Source: Campylobacter anatolicus
Lineage (GTDB): Bacteria > Campylobacterota > Campylobacteria > Campylobacterales > Campylobacteraceae
DNA length: 64,000 bases
Assembly: GCF_018145655.1 (NCBI RefSeq)
Contig: NZ_JAGSSY010000003.1
Location: 62,001-126,000 of the forward strand
Direction of reading: 5' to 3'
The stretch's first letter is position 1. Every line of letters begins with the position of its first letter. Below are positions 29,416 through 37,864 of the stretch, one piece after another. The notes below the pieces were generated by a model. It searched no databases. It saw only the letters and a program-made list of their open reading frames with translations, and was not told the DNA's origin. Both the position numbers and the translations under genes were made by a program.

Positions 29416-30786
29416 TTACTCTCCTGCTTGTATTGCACTTATGAGTGCAGTATTTACTATATCGCTGACTAAGCAGCCTCTGCTTAAGTCATTTATAGGT
29501 TTATTAAGTCCTTGTAGCACAGGTCCTATTGCTAGGGCATTTGCACTGCGTTGGACAGCTTTGTAGCAGATATTTCCGCAGTTTAAATTTGGGAATATAA
29601 AGACATTTGCCACTCCCGCAACATCAGAGTTTGGCATCTTTTTTGTAGCTACGCTTAGATCTACTGCTGCGTCGTATTGTATCGGAGCAGCTATTTTTAG
29701 CTTAGGGTCAATCTCGCACACCTTTGTGGCAGCTAATTTTATTAGATCTACATCGATACCGCTTCCGCTATCTGCGGTTGAGTAGCTTAGCATTGCTACA
29801 TGTGGCTCGATACCAAAGGCTTTTGCTGTCTGGGCACTCGTTATAGCGATACTTGCAAGCTCATCGGCGGTTGGGTTTGGCGTTATGGCACAGTCAGCGT
29901 AGAGTAAAATTTCTTCATCTAACGCTATAAAAAATAGCCCTGAAACGATCTTTGTATTTGGCTTTGTTTTTATGATCTGAAGTGCAGGACGTATCGTATC
30001 TGCCGTACTCATAGTCGCACCACTCACCATCGCGTCTGCATATCCATTGTGTATCATCATCGTTGCAAAATAAATTTTATCATATGCTAGTTTATCAGCT
30101 ATTTTTTGAGTTAAGCCCTTATGCTTTCTAAGCTCATAAATTTGTTTGGCAAATTTATCTATATATTCGCTATTTTTGGGGTCTAATACCTTTATGCCGT
30201 CTAAATTTAATCCAAGTTTTCTAGCCTTATCTTCTATTTCATTTTTAACGCCCAGAAGTACCAAATTCACAGCACCTTGTGCGAGTAATATCTCGGTTGC
30301 TTTTAATACTCGCTCATCATCGCTCTCAGGCAGGATGATAGTTTTTTTGTTTTTTGCAGCACGATTGATAAGTAAACGCTCAAATTTATATGGCGTTATG
30401 ATATTTTGATTCACTGATAAAATTTCATTTATATCGCTGGTTATAAGAAGTTTTGAGTGCCTATTTATCGTCTTTAGTGCTTTTAAATTTTCATTTTCAT
30501 AGATAGGACAGTTTAAATTTTTAGCTATTTTTAAGTTTAATTCGCCCTCTCCAAAGAGGCTAAAGCCACAGCAACCAACGACTATAACAAAGTCAGAATT
30601 TGCTTTTATCTCTTCAAAATTATCTATTAATTCAAGTAAAACCGCCTTTTCATCGCCATTTATAAATTTATTTATCTCAATTTGGCTAAAATTTATATCA
30701 AAAATAGCTACTTTTTTAAATTTTGTTGATATAATCTCTTTTAAAAATGGTAAATTTTTGTCATTTAGTATGTAACAAGCGTTCAT
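29416..30786 (-). CDS. pta: Phosphate acetyltransferase
   Basis: It interconverts acetyl-CoA and acetyl phosphate. The catalytic PTA domain occupies about residues 135-455 ([62 protein letters not shown]). A shortened N-terminal part of about 130 residues is present instead of the ~380-residue DRTGG-containing region of E. coli Pta. It is co-transcribed with ackA and divergent from flgH. Confidence 0.95.
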   Translation of the reverse strand: MNACYILNDKNLPFLKEIISTKFKKVAIFDINFSQIEINKFINGDEKAVLLELIDNFEEIKANSDFVIVVGCCGFSLFGEGELNLKIAKNLNCPIYENENLKALKTINRHSKLLITSDINEILSVNQNIITPYKFERLLINRAAKNKKTIILPESDDERVLKATEILLAQGAVNLVLLGVKNEIEDKARKLGLNLDGIKVLDPKNSEYIDKFAKQIYELRKHKGLTQKIADKLAYDKIYFATMMIHNGYADAMVSGATMSTADTIRPALQIIKTKPNTKIVSGLFFIALDEEILLYADCAITPNPTADELASIAITSAQTAKAFGIEPHVAMLSYSTADSGSGIDVDLIKLAATKVCEIDPKLKIAAPIQYDAAVDLSVATKKMPNSDVAGVANVFIFPNLNCGNICYKAVQRSANALAIGPVLQGLNKPINDLSRGCLVSDIVNTALISAIQAGE

Positions 30787-30795
30787 TTTTGCACC

Positions 30796-30814
30796 TTTGG
30801 AACTTTATTTGCTT
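30796..30814 (+). promoter_or_regulatory. Sigma54-type promoter of flgH
   Basis: TTTGGAACTTTATTTGCTT matches the -24/-12 pattern: GG at 30799-30800 and GC at 30811-30812, exactly 10 bases apart, with the GGAAC and TTGCTT forms described for Campylobacter flagellar genes. It ends 38 bases before the flgH ATG. Confidence 0.85.
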
Positions 30815-30852
30815 AATTCTACCATAAAGACAAAACATTTTTAAGGTTTGCA

Positions 30853-31557
30853 ATGAAATTTATATATTATTTGTCTCTTGTTTTTACGATATTTTACACA
30901 GGTTGCACCCCAAGTGTTGATCCGCATATAGATATGAAACCACCTGTTTATGTAGAACAGCTTCCGTCTAAAAACAACGGAAATGCTACTAGTAATTCAG
31001 GAAGCCTTTATGGACGTGGTAGCAATCCATTATTTTCAGATAGAAAAGCTATGAACGTCAATGATATCGTAACTATCGTCATTTCAGAAAATGCGACACA
31101 AAATTCAACAGGAAGTAAAACAACGAGCAAAGATAGCACAACTTCACTCGGCGGTGGAGTATTTACAGCTGGTGGAGCACCATTTTCGACTATCGCAAAT
31201 CAACTAAATAAATATGGTGATATTGGTTTTAGTGCTGGTGGATCAAACAAATTTAGCGGAAGTGGCACAACAACGCGAAATGAGCGATTTACTGCGACTA
31301 TATCAGCTAGAATAATTAAAATTTTAAATAATGGTAACTACTTCATCGAGGGTAACCGTGAGCTACTAATAAATGGTGAAAAACAGATAATGCAAGTAAG
31401 TGGTGTCATACGTCCTTACGACATCTCACAAACGAATGAGATTGATTCAAAATATATCGCAGACGCAAAAATTTTATACAAGACAGAGGGCGATGTGGAT
31501 AAATCTACTAAAAAGCCGTGGGGAACGCGTATAATGGAGGCAATTTGGCCATTTTAA
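30853..31557 (+). CDS. flgH: Flagellar L-ring protein FlgH
   Basis: An outer-membrane lipoprotein that forms the L-ring of the flagellar basal body. The lipobox is TGC at residues 17-19 (FTIFYTGC), giving a lipidated Cys19. Family segments are GSLYGRGSNPLFSDRKAMNV, DIVTIVISENATQNSTGSK and the C-terminal MQVSGVIRPYDISQTNEIDS. Length is 234 residues. It appears monocistronic with its own sigma54 promoter. Confidence 0.95.
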   Translation: MKFIYYLSLVFTIFYTGCTPSVDPHIDMKPPVYVEQLPSKNNGNATSNSGSLYGRGSNPLFSDRKAMNVNDIVTIVISENATQNSTGSKTTSKDSTTSLGGGVFTAGGAPFSTIANQLNKYGDIGFSAGGSNKFSGSGTTTRNERFTATISARIIKILNNGNYFIEGNRELLINGEKQIMQVSGVIRPYDISQTNEIDSKYIADAKILYKTEGDVDKSTKKPWGTRIMEAIWPF

Positions 31558-31575
31558 AAATATCTCATGATATTT
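31558..31575 (+). terminator. Weak hairpin after flgH
   Basis: AAATATC and GATATTT around the loop TCAT directly after the flgH stop, followed within a few bases by five T residues. The stem is AT-rich and short, so this is tentative. Confidence 0.35.
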
Positions 31576-31688
31576 CATAATTTTTACTTTATAAATTTAT
31601 CTTTAAATCTAAATTTGAAAAAGTTAACATACATTTTAAATTTGGCAATAAAATAGTATAAATCATCTGCTTTTAAAAATTTTAAAGA

Positions 31689-31694
31689 TATAAT
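31689..31694 (+). promoter_or_regulatory. -10 element of the ilvB promoter
   Basis: TATAAT located 32 bases before the ilvB start, preceded by T- and A-rich runs. AAGAGG at 31714-31719 is the ribosome binding site. No leader peptide or attenuator rich in branched-chain codons is visible. Confidence 0.6.
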
Positions 31695-31725
31695 ACAAAC
31701 AAAATTTATCAAAATAAGAGGTATT

Positions 31726-33420
31726 ATGAAAGAGTTAAATGGCTCGCAAATGATAAGCGAGGCACTTAAAATAGAAGGCGTAGATGTGGTTTTTGGCTAT
31801 CCCGGTGGTGCAGCATTAAATATCTACGATGAGACTTTTAAGCAGGATTATTTTACACACATTTTAACACGACACGAACAAGCAGCAGTTCATGCTGCGG
31901 ATGGATATGCACGTGCTAGTGGTAAAGTAGGCGTGGCTTTTGTTACGTCTGGACCTGGTTTTACAAATGCCGTAACTGGATTAGCTACAGCTTATTCTGA
32001 TAGCATTCCGTTAGTGCTTATAAGTGGACAGGTCGCGACATCGCTGATAGGAACGGACGCATTCCAAGAGATTGATGCGGTTGGCATCTCACGCTCTTGT
32101 GTAAAACATAATTATCTAGTAAAAAGCATTGATGAGTTACCTAAAATTTTAAAAGAGGCCTTTTATATAGCACGAACCGGTAGGCCAGGACCCGTGCATA
32201 TCGATATACCAAAGGATATTACTGCAGCTGTGGCTAAATTTGAGTATCCAAATGAGATAAACATACCAACGTATAAGCCAACATATAAGGGCAATACAAA
32301 ACAGATAAAAAAAGCCACTGAGACGATAGAAAACAGCAAACGACCACTTCTTTATATAGGTGGTGGTGCAATAAGCTCAGGTGCAAGTGAGATAATCAGA
32401 AAATTTGCTAAAAAGACCGGCATACCAGCTATCAGTACTTTGATGGGGCTTGGTGTAATGGATAGTGCAGATGAGCTAAACTTAGGTATGGCTGGTATGC
32501 ACGGAAGTTATGCGGCAAATATGGCGATCTCTGAAAGCGATTTATTGATTGCACTTGGAGCAAGATTCGACGACCGAATAACGGGCAAACTAAGCGAATT
32601 TGCTAAAAATGCAAAGATAATTCACATAGATATCGATCCAAGCTCTATATCAAAGATTATAAATGCACATTTTCCGATCGTTGGTGATCTAAAAGGTGTC
32701 GTCGAAGAGCTTTATGAACGTGTGAAAATAAATGACGATAGATTTGCCACTTGGCGTGAAATTTTGGCACGTTATAACTCACTTTACCCGCTTAAATTTA
32801 CAGACAGCGATGATATATTAAAACCGCAGTGGGTCATACAAGAGACGGCAAATATAGTCGGAAAAGATGCCGTTATCACAACAGATGTCGGACAGCATCA
32901 GATGTGGGTAGCTCAGTTTTATCCATTAAATAAACCGCGTCAGCTCATAACAAGTGGCGGACAGGGCACAATGGGGTTTGGACTTCCTGCAGCACTGGGT
33001 GCGAAGTGGGCTGTAGGCGAAAAGTCGGTTATAAATTTCACAGGAGATGGCTCAATACTTATGAATATCCAAGAGCTAATGACATCAGTTGTGAGTAAAA
33101 GACCGATCATAAATATTATATTAAATAACAACTTTTTAGGTATGGTGCGTCAGTGGCAGACATTTTTTTATGAGCAACGTTACTCAAATACCGATCTAAG
33201 TTTGCAACCTGATTTTGTTAAACTTGCTGAGAGCTTCGGCGGTATCGGTTTTAGAGTAACAAATAAGAATGAGTTTAGAGCAGCACTAGATACTGCACTA
33301 AATAGCGATAAAATTTCACTCATAGATGTCGTGATAGATCGCTTTGAAAACGTCTTACCAATGGTTCCAGCAGGTGCAGCGATATATAATATGATACTTG
33401 AAGATAAGGGTCAAAAATGA
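31726..33420 (+). CDS. ilvB: Acetolactate synthase large subunit
   Basis: A thiamine-diphosphate enzyme that makes acetolactate or acetohydroxybutyrate for branched-chain amino acids. The N-terminal domain shows GYPGGAALNIYDE and the catalytic glutamate in RHEQAAVHAADGYARA. The FAD-binding middle domain contains GARFDDRITGK. The C-terminal ThDP motif is GDGSILMNIQE...NNN. Length is 564 residues. The stop overlaps ilvH by 4 bases, so the two subunits are coupled. Confidence 0.96.
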   Translation: MKELNGSQMISEALKIEGVDVVFGYPGGAALNIYDETFKQDYFTHILTRHEQAAVHAADGYARASGKVGVAFVTSGPGFTNAVTGLATAYSDSIPLVLISGQVATSLIGTDAFQEIDAVGISRSCVKHNYLVKSIDELPKILKEAFYIARTGRPGPVHIDIPKDITAAVAKFEYPNEINIPTYKPTYKGNTKQIKKATETIENSKRPLLYIGGGAISSGASEIIRKFAKKTGIPAISTLMGLGVMDSADELNLGMAGMHGSYAANMAISESDLLIALGARFDDRITGKLSEFAKNAKIIHIDIDPSSISKIINAHFPIVGDLKGVVEELYERVKINDDRFATWREILARYNSLYPLKFTDSDDILKPQWVIQETANIVGKDAVITTDVGQHQMWVAQFYPLNKPRQLITSGGQGTMGFGLPAALGAKWAVGEKSVINFTGDGSILMNIQELMTSVVSKRPIINIILNNNFLGMVRQWQTFFYEQRYSNTDLSLQPDFVKLAESFGGIGFRVTNKNEFRAALDTALNSDKISLIDVVIDRFENVLPMVPAGAAIYNMILEDKGQK

Positions 33421-33887
33421 GTGTGACAAGAAGAGTAATATCAGTCATAGTTTTAAACGAACACGGCGTTTTAGCACGTATTTCTGGACTTTTTGCAGGG
33501 CGTGGGTACAACATAGATAGTCTTACGGTCGCACCGATACCAGAGAGTAAATTCTCACGTCTTAGTATAGTTACGAGTGGAGACGAGCGAGTTTTGGAGC
33601 AGATAGTAAAGCAGCTTCACAAACTGATACCGACATATAAAGTTATCGAAAGTGGTGAGTTTGTCGAAAAAGAGATGGCTTTAGTAAAGATCAATTTAAG
33701 TGAGAATTTCTCGGGACTTGATGCGATATTAAAAGCTTATAACGGCAGTGTTGCAAACACAAATGAAAACTACATAATCGTAATGGTCTCAGATGATGCG
33801 AGTAGGGTGGATAATTTTTTAAAGGCTATTAAGAAATTTAATCCTGTCGATATCGTACGTGGCGGCTCGATTTTAATGGATATTTAA
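33417..33887 (+). CDS. ilvH: Acetolactate synthase small (regulatory) subunit
   Basis: The regulatory partner of IlvB that confers valine feedback control. The N-terminal ACT domain is RRVISVIVLNEHGVLARISG followed by GRGYNIDSLTV, and a C-terminal regulatory domain follows. The 156 residues match the family. It overlaps ilvB (ATGA) and is followed one base later by lpxD. Confidence 0.96.
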   Translation: MSVTRRVISVIVLNEHGVLARISGLFAGRGYNIDSLTVAPIPESKFSRLSIVTSGDERVLEQIVKQLHKLIPTYKVIESGEFVEKEMALVKINLSENFSGLDAILKAYNGSVANTNENYIIVMVSDDASRVDNFLKAIKKFNPVDIVRGGSILMDI

Positions 33888-33888
33888 G

Positions 33889-34839
33889 ATGAAATTAAGT
33901 GAAATAGCACAAAAAACAGGAGCAAGTTTTAGTGGCGAAGATATTGAAATTTTTGCTATAAATTCGCTTAAAAATGCAAATAAGGCAGAGCTGACATATT
34001 GCGATGGCGAGAAAAATGCTAAATTCATAAAAGATTCAAATGCAGGGGCGATATTGGTATCTCAAAATTTACTTGAGTTTGTTCCAGAGACGATGAGTGC
34101 AGTCGTATGTGAGAACCCACATTTGGCATTTGCGATACTTAGCAAAGATTACGCTAAGCCGATATTTTGTGAGCAAAAACCATCAAATATCGCTAGTAGT
34201 GCAACAATAATGCCAAATGTCTATATCGGCTCAAATGTCAGTGTGGGCGAAAACACTATCGTGATGGCTGGAGCCTATCTTGGTGATAATGTTAAGATTG
34301 GTAAAAACTGCATAATACACCCAAATGTAGTCATCTATAACGATTGCATAGTTGGCGATGAGTGTCATTTACTCGCAAACTGTGTTATCGGCTCAGATGG
34401 TTTTGGCTACGCACATACAAAAACTGGCGAACATGTTAAAATTTATCATAATGGTAACGTGGTGCTTGGTGATTTTGTCGAGATTGGAGCTTGTACGACT
34501 ATAGATCGTGGTGTATTTGAAAGCACAAAGATAGCAAATTTTACAAAGATAGATAATCTCGTGCAAGTTGGACATAACTGTGAGTTGGGGCAGGGGTGTC
34601 TCATCGTCTCGCAAACTGGCTTGGCTGGATCAAGTGTTCTAGGACGCAACGTCGTTATGGGCGGACAAAGTGGCACTGCCGGGCACCTACGCATTGGCGA
34701 CTTCGCACAGATTGCAGCACGTGGCGGTGTGAGTAAGGATATAGATGGCGGTAAAAAATACGCTGGATATCCGCTTCAAGAGCTTGGAGAGTTTTTTAAG
34801 TTTCAAGCTAAAATCGCTAGATTTTTTAAGAAAAATTGA
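33889..34839 (+). CDS. lpxD: UDP-3-O-acylglucosamine N-acyltransferase LpxD
   Basis: It adds the N-linked hydroxyacyl chain in lipid A synthesis. An N-terminal uridine-binding domain (about residues 1-95) is followed by a left-handed beta-helix of hexapeptide repeats (PNVYIGSNVSVGENTIVMAG, IGKNCIIHPNVVIYNDC). The catalytic histidine lies in the FGYAH or VGHNCELGQG region. Length is 316 residues. It is 1 base after ilvH, so lipid A and branched-chain genes share a transcript. Confidence 0.95.
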   Translation: MKLSEIAQKTGASFSGEDIEIFAINSLKNANKAELTYCDGEKNAKFIKDSNAGAILVSQNLLEFVPETMSAVVCENPHLAFAILSKDYAKPIFCEQKPSNIASSATIMPNVYIGSNVSVGENTIVMAGAYLGDNVKIGKNCIIHPNVVIYNDCIVGDECHLLANCVIGSDGFGYAHTKTGEHVKIYHNGNVVLGDFVEIGACTTIDRGVFESTKIANFTKIDNLVQVGHNCELGQGCLIVSQTGLAGSSVLGRNVVMGGQSGTAGHLRIGDFAQIAARGGVSKDIDGGKKYAGYPLQELGEFFKFQAKIARFFKKN

Positions 34840-34848
34840 AACTATATC

Positions 34849-34875
34849 GCACCGCAGTTAAATTTGTGGTGCTTT
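34849..34875 (+). terminator. Terminator after lpxD
   Basis: GCACCGC at 34849-34855 pairs with GTGGTGC at 34866-34872 (7 bp with one G-U pair), followed by TTT. It is 9 bases past the lpxD stop. Confidence 0.6.
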
Positions 34876-35186
34876 AAAATTATCATTTGAAGTAAATATA
34901 CAATTTTAAATAACTCCACATATTTCACTATCTCTTTATGATTTTGTATCAAAAGTGTGCCAAACATTAAACATTTTAGCCAATATGGAAAATATCATAC
35001 TCATTAAAAAGTCTGTATTTTAGGGATAAAGACACTCTAATAGTTTTATTTATATTTTAGTTGAGAATTTAATCTCTTTTTACGCTACACATTATCATTG
35101 ATACGATATATCGCATCTTTATAGCACTCAATTGATAAAAATTTAAAGGAAAAAGTACAGTGGGAATCATCGCGAGGAGGTAGATA
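34876..35186. other. Gene-free AT-rich stretch
   Basis: No long frame looks coding. GATACGATATATCGCAT at about 35100-35116 contains the short palindrome CGATATATCG. A 7-codon mini-frame starts at the GTG at 35160 behind AAAGGA and ends in the TAG at 35181, directly in front of the possible small membrane ORF. Confidence 0.4.
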
Positions 35187-35330
35187 TTGTGGTTGATTTT
35201 ATCGTCTTTCGTTATTGTAGGTATCTGTATATTTGTTTACTATATGTTTAAATATTCTTACTTTGTAGATGTGGTTTTTAAGTTTGCTTGTTCTCTTCAT
35301 AAAAGTGTAAAATTTTATTTTGAAATTTAA
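35187..35330 (+). CDS. Possible 47-residue single-span membrane peptide
   Basis: A TTG start at 35187 is preceded, at a 6-base spacing, by a perfect AGGAGG (35175-35180), which is rare in this AT-rich window. The product begins MWLILSSFVIVGICIFVYYM, a good membrane helix, then YSYFVDVVFKFACSLHKSVK and a short end. I do not recognise it. Against it are the non-ATG start, AT-biased composition and lack of a visible partner. It could be a small membrane protein, a toxin-like peptide or a chance frame. Confidence 0.35.
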   Translation: MWLILSSFVIVGICIFVYYMFKYSYFVDVVFKFACSLHKSVKFYFEI

Positions 35331-35488
35331 TTAACTATGTCTACTGATAAATTTAGAGTAATCTTTAGTGCTTATTCATAGCTTTCTAATTTGGCTTGAT
35401 TTTTAGTATCTTAATACGATATTTACAATCTGTTACAAAATGTAGATTCTAAACAAAATACTCGGCTGTGAGCTATATTTTGTTATGC
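35331..35488. other. Gene-free spacer before tgt
   Basis: AT-rich spacer between the possible small ORF and the 3' end of tgt on the minus strand. No clear terminator, tRNA or coding frame is seen. Confidence 0.4.
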
Positions 35489-36643
35489 TTAACTTCGTTT
35501 TGCGTAAAAATTTCTCTTAAATTTAGCAAATTCTTTATGTATTATCGCTTCACGAATTTGCTTCATTAAATTTAGATAATAATGAAGATTATGCAAACTT
35601 GCAAGTCGAAAAAATGTAAGCTCACGTGCTTTAAAAAGGTGATTAAGATAGCCACGCGAGTAATGTTGGCAGGTATGACAGTTGCACTCGCTATCAATCG
35701 GATCGTGATCGTTTATAAATCTAGCTGATTTTATATTTATCTTGCCAAAGCTTGTAAAAAGAGTGCCGTTTCGTGCGTTTCGTGTTGGCATAACGCAGTC
35801 AAACATATCTACACCACGCTCGACGTTTTCGACTAAATCTTCAGGTGTTCCCACACCCATTAAGTAACGTGGTCTGCTCTCATCGATAAATGGCATTACT
35901 GCTTCAACTGTGTCATACATTTGCTCATTTGTCTCTCCTACGCTCAGTCCGCCGATCGCAAGTCCATCAAATTCCATCTCACAAAGTGCCTGTGCACACG
36001 CTTTCCGTGCAGTGTAGTCTGTTCCACCCTGGATAATGCCAAAGATATTTTGGTTTATACCGATACCTTTGATTTGGTTTGATCTATGATACTCAATGCT
36101 TTGTTTAGCCCAATTTATCGTACGTTTGATACTTAGCTCTATACGTTTTTGTAGCCGTGCCTTCTCATCAGTGCTTAGCTCATCAGGGTGGCGTGGTAGC
36201 TCTACTAGATCGTCAAGTACCATCATTATGTCAGAGCCTAGGTCATACTGCGTATCTAGTACTGATCTTGGCGTGAAATAGTGTGTTGAGCCATCTATAT
36301 GGCTTTTAAATTTTATACCGCTTTCATCATTTTTAGTGTTTGCACGTAGCGAAAACGCCTGAAAGCCACCACTGTCAGTCAAAAATGAACGGTTAAATTT
36401 AGAAAATCCGTGTAGTCCGCCAAACTCACGCACAACTTTACTACCAGGACGTAGATACATATGATAAGTATTTGCTAAGATGATTTTAGCATCAAGTATC
36501 TCGCTCATATCAGTTGCTTCTAGACTTTTTACTGCACCAACAGTACCAACAGGCATAAAAACAGGTGTTAAAATCTCGCTATGAGCAGTTGTTATCTTGC
36601 CAGCACGAGCCGAACCGTCCGTTTTTTGTATCTGAAATTTCAT
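35489..36643 (-). CDS. tgt: tRNA-guanine transglycosylase
   Basis: It exchanges guanine-34 for preQ1 in GUN-anticodon tRNAs during queuosine synthesis. The catalytic aspartate lies in [13 protein letters not shown] near residue 90. The second active-site region is [13 protein letters not shown]. The zinc site is CNCHTCQH near 310-317, with a downstream histidine. The 384 residues match the family. AAGGT precedes the ATG. Confidence 0.96.
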   Translation of the reverse strand: MKFQIQKTDGSARAGKITTAHSEILTPVFMPVGTVGAVKSLEATDMSEILDAKIILANTYHMYLRPGSKVVREFGGLHGFSKFNRSFLTDSGGFQAFSLRANTKNDESGIKFKSHIDGSTHYFTPRSVLDTQYDLGSDIMMVLDDLVELPRHPDELSTDEKARLQKRIELSIKRTINWAKQSIEYHRSNQIKGIGINQNIFGIIQGGTDYTARKACAQALCEMEFDGLAIGGLSVGETNEQMYDTVEAVMPFIDESRPRYLMGVGTPEDLVENVERGVDMFDCVMPTRNARNGTLFTSFGKINIKSARFINDHDPIDSECNCHTCQHYSRGYLNHLFKARELTFFRLASLHNLHYYLNLMKQIREAIIHKEFAKFKRNFYAKRS

Positions 36644-36664
36644 ATTTTACCTTTTGAAAAACTA

Positions 36665-36696
36665 TTGTTTTATTAAAAAAATAGTTTGTTTTAAAT
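36665..36696 (-). terminator. Possible terminator between the 63-residue gene and tgt
   Basis: Read on the minus strand, AAACTATT and AATAGTTT pair around a loop of about 13 bases, and the 3' arm runs into a short T run. The stem is AT-rich, so this is tentative. Confidence 0.35.
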
Positions 36697-36702
36697 TTAT
36701 AT

Positions 36703-36748
36703 TTTTGAGTAAATATATAAAATTTAAAGGATAATAATTTACTCAAAA
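36703..36748. repeat. Inverted repeat, 12-bp arms and 22-base loop
   Basis: TTTTGAGTAAAT at 36703-36714 and its exact complement at 36737-36748. It lies between the small minus-strand gene at 36779 and tgt. The wide spacing fits a two-site operator or a long-loop RNA hairpin better than a terminator, and no T run follows the arm on either strand. Confidence 0.65.
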
Positions 36749-36778
36749 TGGACTTTATATCGATATATTACTAAATTA

Positions 36779-36970
36779 TTAAATTTTTCTTATATCGCTA
36801 TCTTTGATATAGGATAGAAATTCATCTTTTAGCCTCTCTTGCTTTTGAGCAATAGCGTCTTCTTTGCTGAATGTAGTGGCATTTTGACTCTTTTGTTTTG
36901 TATTTTTTATATTTTGCTCTTTTGTGAGCTCTTTTTTTATCTCTTTTAAACTATCAAAAAAGTCATTCAT
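36779..36970 (-). CDS. Small highly charged protein of unknown function
   Basis: A 63-residue, lysine- and glutamate-rich protein (MNDFFDSLKEIKKELTKEQN at the start, ending LSYIKDSDIRKI), probably helical. AAGGAAA stands at good spacing before the ATG, and the composition is unlike random AT-rich frames. The start resembles the N-terminal linker of Smr-type proteins, but no Smr domain is present. It lies upstream of tgt on the same strand. Function is unknown. Confidence 0.65.
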   Translation of the reverse strand: MNDFFDSLKEIKKELTKEQNIKNTKQKSQNATTFSKEDAIAQKQERLKDEFLSYIKDSDIRKI

Positions 36971-37092
36971 TGCGTTTTCCTTGTCAAATTTTATGCAAAG
37001 GGTATCTATTTTAAGCTAAATTTTGTATAAATTTAAAAATATATGCAAAATTTAAGGAAACTTTGAATATAATCACACTTTATTTTAAATGT

Positions 37093-37169
37093 GCGCTCTT
37101 AGCTCAGCTGGATAGAGCATTTGATTGCGGTTCAAAAGGTCAGAGATTCGAATTCTCTAGGGCGCACCA
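37093..37169 (+). tRNA. tRNA-Arg (anticodon GCG)
   Basis: A 77-base cloverleaf with acceptor GCGCTCT / AGGGCGC, D-stem GCTC / GAGC, anticodon stem TTTGA / TCAAA around loop TTGCGGT, T-stem AGAGA / TCTCT with loop TTCGAAT, and encoded CCA. Positions 34-36 are GCG, which reads CGC and CGU by G-U wobble. Most bacteria use an ACG (inosine) tRNA for this box. It stands alone in a spacer of about 420 bases between the small gene and rppH. Confidence 0.93.
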
Positions 37170-37399
37170 TTTATCTTTTTATTTATCGCCTTATTCTTTA
37201 TAATAAATATCTTAAATAATGCTTTGTTTGTATTTCTAGTCTGTGTCTTTTTGCTTTAAATATGATTTAATGCAATACTAAAGTAACAAATTTTCTCTTT
37301 TTTATTTTTATTATCGCAACCAAAATAAATTTAAAGCCGAATATAAAACAAAATAGGGTAAAATCAATACCAAAAATTTAAATAATTAGGTAAATGATA
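37170..37399 (+). promoter_or_regulatory. Spacer with rppH promoter
   Basis: AT-rich DNA with a TAAAAT -10-like hexamer at 37359-37364, about 35 bases before the rppH start. AGG at 37388-37390 is the best ribosome binding site. Nothing else is recognised. Confidence 0.45.
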
Positions 37400-37864
37400 A
37401 TGTCTAAAAACTATAGACTAAATGTCGCAGCAGTCATTCTGTCTAGTTCATATCCTTTTAAATGTGAAATATTTATTGCACGTAGAGTCGATTTACGAGA
37501 TGTTTGGCAGTTTCCACAAGGTGGCATAGACAAGGGTGAGAGTCCAAAACAGGCACTTTTAAGAGAGCTTAAAGAGGAGATAGGCACAGATATGGTGCAA
37601 ATACTTGATGAGTATCCAGAATGGCTTAGCTATGACTTTCCAAGTAATGCAAGTAAAAAAATGTATCCTTATGATGGACAGACACAGAGATATTTTCTAG
37701 TACGTTTAAAAAACGATGCAAACATTAGTTTGGATACAAAACATCCTGAGTTTAGTGAATACAAATTTATTAATGTACGTGATGTTTTAAACGATATAAA
37801 TCACTTTAAAAAGCCGATTTATAGCAAGGTTTTAACTTATTTTAAAGAGAAAGGATTTTTTTAA
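37400..37864 (+). CDS. rppH: RNA pyrophosphohydrolase (Nudix)
   Basis: A Nudix hydrolase that removes pyrophosphate from mRNA 5' ends or hydrolyses dinucleoside polyphosphates. The Nudix box GGIDKGESPKQALLRELKEE occurs near residues 37-56. NYRLNVAAVILSS and WLSYDFPSNASKKMYPYDGQ are typical of RppH. It has 154 residues from the ATG at 37400, chosen for its spacing to AGG. An ATG two codons upstream is possible. Its stop overlaps lysC. Confidence 0.93.
   Translation: MSKNYRLNVAAVILSSSYPFKCEIFIARRVDLRDVWQFPQGGIDKGESPKQALLRELKEEIGTDMVQILDEYPEWLSYDFPSNASKKMYPYDGQTQRYFLVRLKNDANISLDTKHPEFSEYKFINVRDVLNDINHFKKPIYSKVLTYFKEKGFF

Noticed and set aside
35095-35120. Sigma28-like promoter (CGATAT) before the small ORF
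   Set aside because: The -35 half is not recognisable at the required spacing, and CGATATATCG is a simple palindrome.
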